Part shown: positions 59,239 through 64,000 of the stretch, one piece after another
Numbering within the stretch: the first letter of the stretch is position 1
Layout of the letters: each line of letters starts with the position of its first letter
Assembly (NCBI GenBank): GCA_902492205.1
Contig: CABUKU010000013.1
Coordinates: forward strand, 32,709-96,708
Source: an uncultured Bacteroides sp.
GTDB lineage: Bacteria; Bacteroidota; Bacteroidia; Bacteroidales; Bacteroidaceae
Direction: 5' to 3'
Length of the DNA stretch: 64,000 bases
Position numbers and translations under genes: made by a program
The notes under the pieces: model-generated
The model's database searches: none
What the model was told of the DNA's origin: nothing
What the model saw: only the letters and a program-made list of their open reading frames with translations

Positions 59239-61590
59239 ATGAAAGAAGACTTGTTTGACGACATATACGAAGAAAAAGAAAAAAAGAAAGATTTCAAAAC
59301 TGTTCTTTTCAGCTACCTCATTCACTGGCCGTGGTTTGTTGCCGCCATCATTGCGTGCCTTTGCACGGCATATCTTTATCTGCGCTACACACCTTCCGTT
59401 TATAACATCCAAGCATCTGTTCTTATCAAAGAAGAAAAGAAAAGCGGCTCGGGCACGGGAGCAATGGAAGCATTGGCAGATTTGGGATTCATGACTTCGG
59501 CGGACAATATCGACAATGAAGTGGAAATCCTGCATTCCAAATCACTGATCAGGGACGTGGTAACGGAATTGAAACTATACACCACTTACATGTATAAAGG
59601 ACGAATCGGCAAAGTGGAGCTTTACGGCAGTAGCCCCGTCACGGTGGATATGAACGAAGCAGACTTGCAACGACTGAAAGAGCCGGTGTCCGTGGAGATA
59701 CTCCTTGCTCCCGGCTCCGCACTCCCCGACTCCATAGCCACGGAAGCTGGTATGCTGGCTGTTACATATAATCCGGATATGGACCAAACGGAAGATGAAA
59801 GAGTGATTATTGTCACGATTGCCCCGCCCATGCAAGTGGCGAAAGCCTACGGAAGCGCTCTCACGGTGGAAGCAACTTCCAAAACAACGTCTATCCTTGC
59901 CATTTCTTTGGAAAGTACCAATAAGCAGCGGGGGGAAGATTTTGTGAACAAACTGATTGAGGTGTATAACCGCAATGCCAACAATGATAAAAATGAAATA
60001 GCACAAAAAACGGCGCTTTTCATTAATGAGCGCATCGGGATTATCAGCCGGGAGTTGGGAACTACCGAAGACGAACTTGCCACATTCAAGCAAAATGCAG
60101 GATTGACAGATCTCACCAGTAATGCACAACTCACATTGACTGAAAACTCGGAATATGAAAAGAAAAGGGTGGAAAACGGAACCCAACTGAACCTGATCGA
60201 TTATTTAACGGAATATATTTCAAATCCCGCCAACCGGAACACAGTGCTCCCCGTGAATGTGGGATTGGCAGACGAATCTTTATCGGGATTGATAAGCAAA
60301 TATAATGACCTGATATTGGAACGTAACCGCTTGCTGCGCACTTCATCGGAGAAGAACCCGGCGATTGCCGCACTCAACGGAAATATTCAATCCATGCTTG
60401 CCAATATAAGCACCACGATAGGCAGTGTGCGCAAGGGGCTGCTCATCACCCAAAAGGACATTGAACGGGAAGCGGGAAAATATACCGACCGAATCAGTAA
60501 CGCACCGATACAGGAGCGCCGTTTGGTCAGCATTTCCCGTCAGCAGGAAATCAAGGCAAGCCTGTACCTCATGCTGTTGCAAAAACGGGAGGAAAACTCC
60601 ATTGCTCTTGCAGCCACGGCAGACAATGCACGCGTCATCGACACGGCTATGGCAGATGAAATTCCCGTATCCCCGAAACGTTCCGTCATTTGGCTGCTGG
60701 CTCTCATTTTCGGCATCGGGATACCGTTCGGTGTCATTTACTTGATCAAGGTACTCAGTTTCCGCATATCGAGCCACGAAGAAGTGGAAAGGCTTACCGG
60801 ACTTCCCATCATCGGGGATATACCCTTGTCGGAAGAAAAGAAAGCCATTGCGGTGGAAGAAAACAACAATGACCTCATGGCGGAAATATTCCGTGGAGTG
60901 CGATCCAACTTACTGTTCAGCCTGAATGGGAATGACCGTAAAGTAGTGATGGTCACCTCTACGGTAAGCGGTGAAGGAAAAACGTTCATTGCATCCAATC
61001 TTGCCATGAGCCTTGCCCTGTTGGGGAAAAAGGTGGTACTCGTGGGACTGGACATCCGCAAGCCGGGCTTGAACAAGGTTTTCTCCTTGCCGCATAAAAT
61101 AAACGGCATCACACAATATTTGTCCGCTCCGCAGGAAACGGATTTAATGTCGCTGCTGCTTCCGTCGGGAATGAATCCGAATTTACAGATTCTTGCCGGA
61201 GGTATCGTTCCTCCCAATCCCACGGAACTCCTCGCAAGGGAAGCACTGCCTGCTGCGATTGATATATTGCGCCGGAACTTCGATTACGTTGTCTTAGACA
61301 CTGCTCCCATAGGCATGGTGACAGACACTTTGATGATTGCCCGCACGGCGGATGCAACGGTTTATGTGTGTCGCGCGGATTATTCCCATAAAAGCAACCT
61401 CGAATTGGTAAACGAACTCGTTGAAAGCAATAAGTTCTCCAATGTATCTATTGTGATTAACGGGATAGATATGAATAAGAAGAAGTATGGCTATTACTAT
61501 GGCTACGGCAAATATGGTAAATATGGCCAATACTACGGATACGGAAAGAAATATGGCTATGGCTACGGGTATGGGAATAGTGATAAGTAA
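59239..61590 (+). CDS. Wzc-like polysaccharide chain-length determinant / tyrosine autokinase
   Basis: 783 residues. Wzz domain between membrane segments near residues 30 and 495, long coiled coil in the periplasm, then a cytoplasmic BY-kinase: Walker A STVSGEGKTFIASNLAMS (about residue 575), A' motif VVLVGLDIRKPGL and Walker B YVVLDTAPIG. A Tyr/Gly/Lys-rich tail (about residues 755-780, eleven or more Tyr) is the autophosphorylation cluster. It controls chain length and export. The last codons and stop fall in a short repeat region (AGTGATAAGTAA) that continues into the gap. Confidence 0.92.
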   Translation: MKEDLFDDIYEEKEKKKDFKTVLFSYLIHWPWFVAAIIACLCTAYLYLRYTPSVYNIQASVLIKEEKKSGSGTGAMEALADLGFMTSADNIDNEVEILHSKSLIRDVVTELKLYTTYMYKGRIGKVELYGSSPVTVDMNEADLQRLKEPVSVEILLAPGSALPDSIATEAGMLAVTYNPDMDQTEDERVIIVTIAPPMQVAKAYGSALTVEATSKTTSILAISLESTNKQRGEDFVNKLIEVYNRNANNDKNEIAQKTALFINERIGIISRELGTTEDELATFKQNAGLTDLTSNAQLTLTENSEYEKKRVENGTQLNLIDYLTEYISNPANRNTVLPVNVGLADESLSGLISKYNDLILERNRLLRTSSEKNPAIAALNGNIQSMLANISTTIGSVRKGLLITQKDIEREAGKYTDRISNAPIQERRLVSISRQQEIKASLYLMLLQKREENSIALAATADNARVIDTAMADEIPVSPKRSVIWLLALIFGIGIPFGVIYLIKVLSFRISSHEEVERLTGLPIIGDIPLSEEKKAIAVEENNNDLMAEIFRGVRSNLLFSLNGNDRKVVMVTSTVSGEGKTFIASNLAMSLALLGKKVVLVGLDIRKPGLNKVFSLPHKINGITQYLSAPQETDLMSLLLPSGMNPNLQILAGGIVPPNPTELLAREALPAAIDILRRNFDYVVLDTAPIGMVTDTLMIARTADATVYVCRADYSHKSNLELVNELVESNKFSNVSIVINGIDMNKKKYGYYYGYGKYGKYGQYYGYGKKYGYGYGYGNSDK

Positions 61591-61637
61591 CTAGTGATTA
61601 GTGGTTTAGTGATTAGTGATAAGTAATTTAGTGATTA
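61577..61637 (+). repeat. Short tandem repeat of TTAGTGATTAGTGATAAGT type, copy 1
   Basis: A run of GTGATTAGT / GTGATAAGT words spans the 3' end of the Wzc-like gene and the following gap; the gene's final NSDK-stop codons are part of it. A second copy is at 63390-63421. Confidence 0.6.
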
Positions 61638-61728
61638 ATCTTCCCTCTTGAGAGGGGAAAAAAAACAATAAAAAGCTCCGTTTATCTTTTACGAATGTAA
61701 GAGGTAACGGCGTAGCGCACCCGGAAGT

Positions 61729-62253
61729 ATGGTAAAAAGACAATGGCTGGCAGCTTATGTGCGGCTCTATCATGAAAAGAAAACATGCGACAGGCTCACT
61801 GCCATGGGAATTGAGAATTTCCTCCCTGTACAGGAGGAGATTCACCAATGGAAAGACCGTAAAAAGAAAGTGGAACGTGTGCTTATCCCCATGATGATAT
61901 TTGTGCATGTCAGTGCCCCCGAACGTTCGCTTGTGCTCACCCTGTCTGCGATCAGCCGTTACATGGTGTTGCGAGGGGAACATGTGCCGGCGGTGATTCC
62001 CGATGCACAAATGGAACGTTTTAAATTCATGCTCGACTATTCCGAGGAAGCCATTGAAATGTGTACCGCTCCCCTTGCTCCCGGTCAGATGGTAAAGGTA
62101 ATCAAAGGGCCGCTGAAAGGCCTCGAAGGAGAACTCGTTACCATTGAGGGAAAAAGCAAAGTAGCCGTGCGCATTGAAATGTTGGGCTGTGCCCATGTAG
62201 ATATGCCGGTGGGGTTTGTGGAGGGGATGGAGGAGATAAATTACAAAATTTGA
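61729..62253 (+). CDS. UpxY-family transcription antiterminator (NusG-like)
   Basis: 174 residues: NusG N-terminal domain (WLAAYVRLYHEKKTCDRLTA, then ENFLPVQEEIHQWKDRKKKV) and a KOW domain (APGQMVKVIKGPLKGLEGEL, about residue 120). UpxY proteins stay with RNA polymerase to read through the long leader of capsule operons. They usually open such operons. Here it follows the export genes and is itself followed only by a small toxin-antitoxin pair and opposing genes, so its target operon is not obvious. A GC-rich hairpin (CCCTC TTGA GAGGG, 61643-61656) lies in its leader. Confidence 0.88.
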   Translation: MVKRQWLAAYVRLYHEKKTCDRLTAMGIENFLPVQEEIHQWKDRKKKVERVLIPMMIFVHVSAPERSLVLTLSAISRYMVLRGEHVPAVIPDAQMERFKFMLDYSEEAIEMCTAPLAPGQMVKVIKGPLKGLEGELVTIEGKSKVAVRIEMLGCAHVDMPVGFVEGMEEINYKI

Positions 62254-62301
62254 TGCGATATTCATTTCAAATCCTTATCTTTGTATAACTAAAACAGCCC
62301 G

Positions 62302-62526
62302 ATGGAAAAGAAAACTTACAAAATAGAAGAAGAAAAGGAAGTGAAAGCTCAAGAGCCTGCTGCTGCTTATTACACAGCCGGCAACCTCCATGATTATATT
62401 TCAAATATTCCTCAAGAACTACTTCGCCGGTGTATAGGTCAAGCCATTGAAGATGTTGAAAATGGCAGAACAATATCCCATTCGGAAGCGGATGCATTGA
62501 TTAAATCGCGCTTAGGATGGAAATAA
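62302..62526 (+). CDS. Putative type II antitoxin
   Basis: 74 residues, acidic and Lys-rich N-terminus (EEEKEVKAQEPAAAYYTAG) followed by a helical C-terminal part (PQELLRRCIGQAIEDVENGR, ISHSEADALIKSRLGWK). The C-terminal pattern is that of small antitoxins that neutralise ParE/RelE toxins, although a DNA-binding domain is not clear. It overlaps the toxin gene by 10 bases. Confidence 0.6.
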   Translation: MEKKTYKIEEEKEVKAQEPAAAYYTAGNLHDYISNIPQELLRRCIGQAIEDVENGRTISHSEADALIKSRLGWK

Positions 62527-62843
62527 GATGGTCTGCTTTCGCCCTTGACAGCATGGTAGAAATACTAAAATATATAGAACTAAATTTTGGAAAAGAAACT
62601 TCATTAAATGCATATCAAAGGATAAATGAGCACATCTCTTTATTAGGAAATTTTCCATTTTTGGGAGTGTCTGATAACCATTTAAATACTCCTAACATTG
62701 AAGTACGCCATCTTGTCTGTTCTCCGAGCATAATTTATTATTTAATTGATAACAATACAATTACAGTTGCTTCTATTTTTGATTGCAGACAATCAAAAGA
62801 AACGATGGAAAAAACTCTTAGTGAGATATTGAAGCTGTATTAA
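62517..62843 (+). CDS. ParE/RelE-family toxin
   Basis: 108 residues. WSAFALDSMVEILKYIELNFG, AYQRINEHISLLGNFPFLG, RHLVCSPSIIYYLIDNNTIT and IFDCRQS match the RelE/ParE fold with its central sheet and basic surface. RelE-type members cut mRNA on ribosomes; ParE-type members poison gyrase; sequence does not settle which. It pairs with the overlapping upstream antitoxin gene. Lies between UpxY and the convergent amidase gene. Confidence 0.82.
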   Translation: MEIRWSAFALDSMVEILKYIELNFGKETSLNAYQRINEHISLLGNFPFLGVSDNHLNTPNIEVRHLVCSPSIIYYLIDNNTITVASIFDCRQSKETMEKTLSEILKLY

Positions 62844-62847
62844 TAAT

Positions 62848-63279
62848 TTAATTATACTCCTTCCCCGCATCAAAGCAAGGGCAAGCCTTGTGAATATCGG
62901 CACTTAATTGGTAATGTCCCAAGACTTTTATATCTCCGAAAGCATGACGGAGGGCATATATAAGATCACGCATGGAAGAACGTTGCTGCCAAGTGCGTGT
63001 ATCGGCAGGTTTGCCGTCGGCATCCAATCCGCCCTCGTAACAAATACCGATGCTGTGAAGGTTGAAACCTTTGGCATGTGCGCCGATCTTTTCGAGCGGA
63101 CGGGTGGCATGAACGGCACCGTCACGGGTGATGTAAAAATGATAACCGATACCGTCAAATCCGCGGTCACGGTGACATTGTTCCAATTGCGACACGGTGA
63201 AAGGAACATTGCAGCGCGTGGCGCTGCAATGTATGACGAGCATTTTAATCTCGCGGGGTAACATTTCCCGGGTGCTCAT
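62848..63279 (-). CDS. N-acetylmuramoyl-L-alanine amidase (Amidase_2)
   Basis: 143 residues from ATG 63279, which overlaps the stop of the smalltalk gene as ATGA. The reading frame extends further to 63357, but that part is antisense-free overlap with the smalltalk gene and is not conserved-looking. The T7-lysozyme-type zinc amidase motifs are MLVIHCSATR (first His), GIGYHFYITRDG and LGHYQLSADIHKACPCFD. No signal peptide. Such amidases are common beside HU-like genes at the ends of Bacteroides capsule loci and may derive from phage. Confidence 0.87.
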   Translation of the reverse strand: MSTREMLPREIKMLVIHCSATRCNVPFTVSQLEQCHRDRGFDGIGYHFYITRDGAVHATRPLEKIGAHAKGFNLHSIGICYEGGLDADGKPADTRTWQQRSSMRDLIYALRHAFGDIKVLGHYQLSADIHKACPCFDAGKEYN

Positions 63280-63383
63280 CCCACACAAGAGGTTATGCCG
63301 ATAGCACCTGCTACGGTAGTGGCTACTGCGATGATTACTTTGATGATAACGCTCCAAATAGATTTTTTTCCTGTTGTTGCCAT
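63276..63383 (-). CDS. Smalltalk protein
   Basis: 35 residues, translating as MATTGKKSIWSVIIKVII, then AVATTVAGAIGITSCVG. It is a single hydrophobic helix with a basic N-terminus and a C-terminal Cys, matching the smalltalk family that lies between HU and amidase genes in Bacteroidales. The stop overlaps the amidase start by 4 bases. Function unknown; holin-like or membrane-anchor roles for the amidase are possible by analogy with phage lysis cassettes. Confidence 0.85.
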   Translation of the reverse strand: MATTGKKSIWSVIIKVIIAVATTVAGAIGITSCVG

Positions 63384-63389
63384 TTTTTC

Positions 63390-63421
63390 AGTGATTAGCG
63401 AATTAGTGATAAGTGATTAGT
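63390..63421 (+). repeat. Short repeat of TTAGTGATAAGTGATTAGT type, copy 2
   Basis: AGTGATTAGCGAATTAGTGA followed by TAAGTGATTAGT, the same words and orientation as 61577-61637. The two copies bracket the UpxY, toxin-antitoxin, amidase and smalltalk genes. Confidence 0.55.
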
Positions 63422-63435
63422 ATTTATATTCCCCT

Positions 63436-63480
63436 CCAATCCCGTTTGTTGGCAGATTTTGCTGCCACCTGGTAGATTGG
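63436..63480 (-). terminator. Hairpin after the HU-like gene
   Basis: CCAATC (63436) pairs with GATTGG (63475), enclosing TGGCAG (63450) and CTGCCA (63462). It is 20 bases beyond the HU stop. No clear T-run, so it may be a processing or attenuation structure. Confidence 0.45.
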
Positions 63481-63499
63481 ATGATCGGGGATATAAAAG

Positions 63500-63922
63500 T
63501 TAAACTTCCGGAGTGGCTGCTTCCGCTTTCTCCTTATCCGACACATAAGGAGCATACTTCATGGTGCGGCACATATCGAGAAGATAAGTACTCGGGTGGA
63601 AATTCACCTTGCAGCCCTTGATAGACGTTTTACCGAAATCATCGGCAGAAACTGTTCCGTAACTTTGAAGGACAAGACGGAAATTGCCTAATTTACCGAT
63701 TTGCGCTATGCTCCCTTCGGTAAGCACATTCTGGATTTCCAAAAGAAATTCGTTGATGGCTCCTTCGAGCTCACCGGTAGAGAAACTGGAACGTTCGCCG
63801 ATACGCTTGCAGATTTCTTCCACCGTGACACGGCGCAGACTGCGGGCTGTGGCATAAAACTTTTTGGGAGACTCCGGATTTCTCGGATTCTTACGGGCTA
63901 CGATAACATACTGTTGTGGCAT
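63500..63922 (-). CDS. HU-family DNA-binding protein (Bacteroidales histone-like type)
   Basis: 140 residues. ARSLRRVTVEEICKRIGERSSF, EGAINEFLLEIQNVLTEG and IAQIGKLGNFRLVLQ give the helical dimer core and DNA-binding arms of HU/IHF proteins in the variant form common beside Bacteroides amidase/smalltalk genes. The C-terminal tail (DKEKAEAATPEV) is acidic, unlike canonical HU. It may bind locally rather than genome-wide. The 78 bases after 63922 show no feature. Confidence 0.85.
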   Translation of the reverse strand: MPQQYVIVARKNPRNPESPKKFYATARSLRRVTVEEICKRIGERSSFSTGELEGAINEFLLEIQNVLTEGSIAQIGKLGNFRLVLQSYGTVSADDFGKTSIKGCKVNFHPSTYLLDMCRTMKYAPYVSDKEKAEAATPEV

Positions 63923-64000
63923 ATACTTTAATTTACAGTTAATAATTTATGTAGAGTAAATCATTATGTAAAGTGTTTGCATCGTCATTATTGTAATACA

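Noticed and set aside
63280..63357. N-terminal extension of the amidase
   Set aside because: The region encodes the smalltalk protein in another frame, and the extra residues (Arg/His/Ser/Cys-rich) do not resemble the family.

Overview
The window is a chromosomal segment of a gut-type member of the order Bacteroidales. This rests on the repeated TAnnTTTG -7 promoter boxes upstream of many genes, the fimbrillin/DUF3575/DUF5119 fimbria locus, the UpxY-type NusG factor and smalltalk protein beside capsule genes, and the FtsX-type permeases. The genus is not certain; a Bacteroides/Parabacteroides/Coprobacter-like genome is my inference. All coordinates are read by eye from the sequence.

Layout. 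1-9241: housekeeping and stress genes (partial HdeD-like protein, TamB, a hemerythrin/LuxR pair, phosphoglycerate mutase, flavodoxin with its DUF2023 partner, a DAHP synthase without the chorismate mutase domain). 9255-9738: a non-coding element made of nested inverted repeats around a tandem array of 16-nt palindromes on a 21-22 nt pitch. 9850-20429: an envelope redox/metal locus with two porins, an imelysin lipoprotein, a di-heme oxidoreductase, a mono-heme lipoprotein, a chorismatase/RidA-like cytoplasmic protein, a cytochrome c peroxidase and a fused CcsBA heme-ligation protein. 20603-25159: hexuronate catabolism (KDPG aldolase, KDG kinase, LacI-type regulator, altronate dehydratase) with two likely operators. 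25656-36276: NhaC antiporter, GNAT, exonuclease, M48 protease, MFS-PanB, HAD, MATE, and an ABC/FtsX exporter preceded by a plausible sigma-54 promoter with paired upstream palindromes. 36603-44965: phosphoesterase, small outer-membrane protein, tRNA-Gly(CCC), and an RND tripartite pump followed by a divergent LpxA paralogue. 45357-56628: a nine-gene fimbrial operon. 57006-63922: capsule initiation and export genes (sugar transferase, Wza-like, Wzc-like), UpxY, a toxin-antitoxin pair, then the opposing HU / smalltalk / amidase genes.

The most unusual signal is a family of palindrome arrays at four intergenic sites (9395-9644, 25312-25480, 33192-33270, 45062-45141). Units of about 16 nt have variable sequence, but the two arms change together, and the units recur every 21-22 nt, which is two turns of B-DNA. 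I do not recognise this family. A second theme is the link between aromatic metabolism and c-type cytochromes: a mono-functional DAHP synthase and a chorismatase-like protein flank the heme/iron locus.
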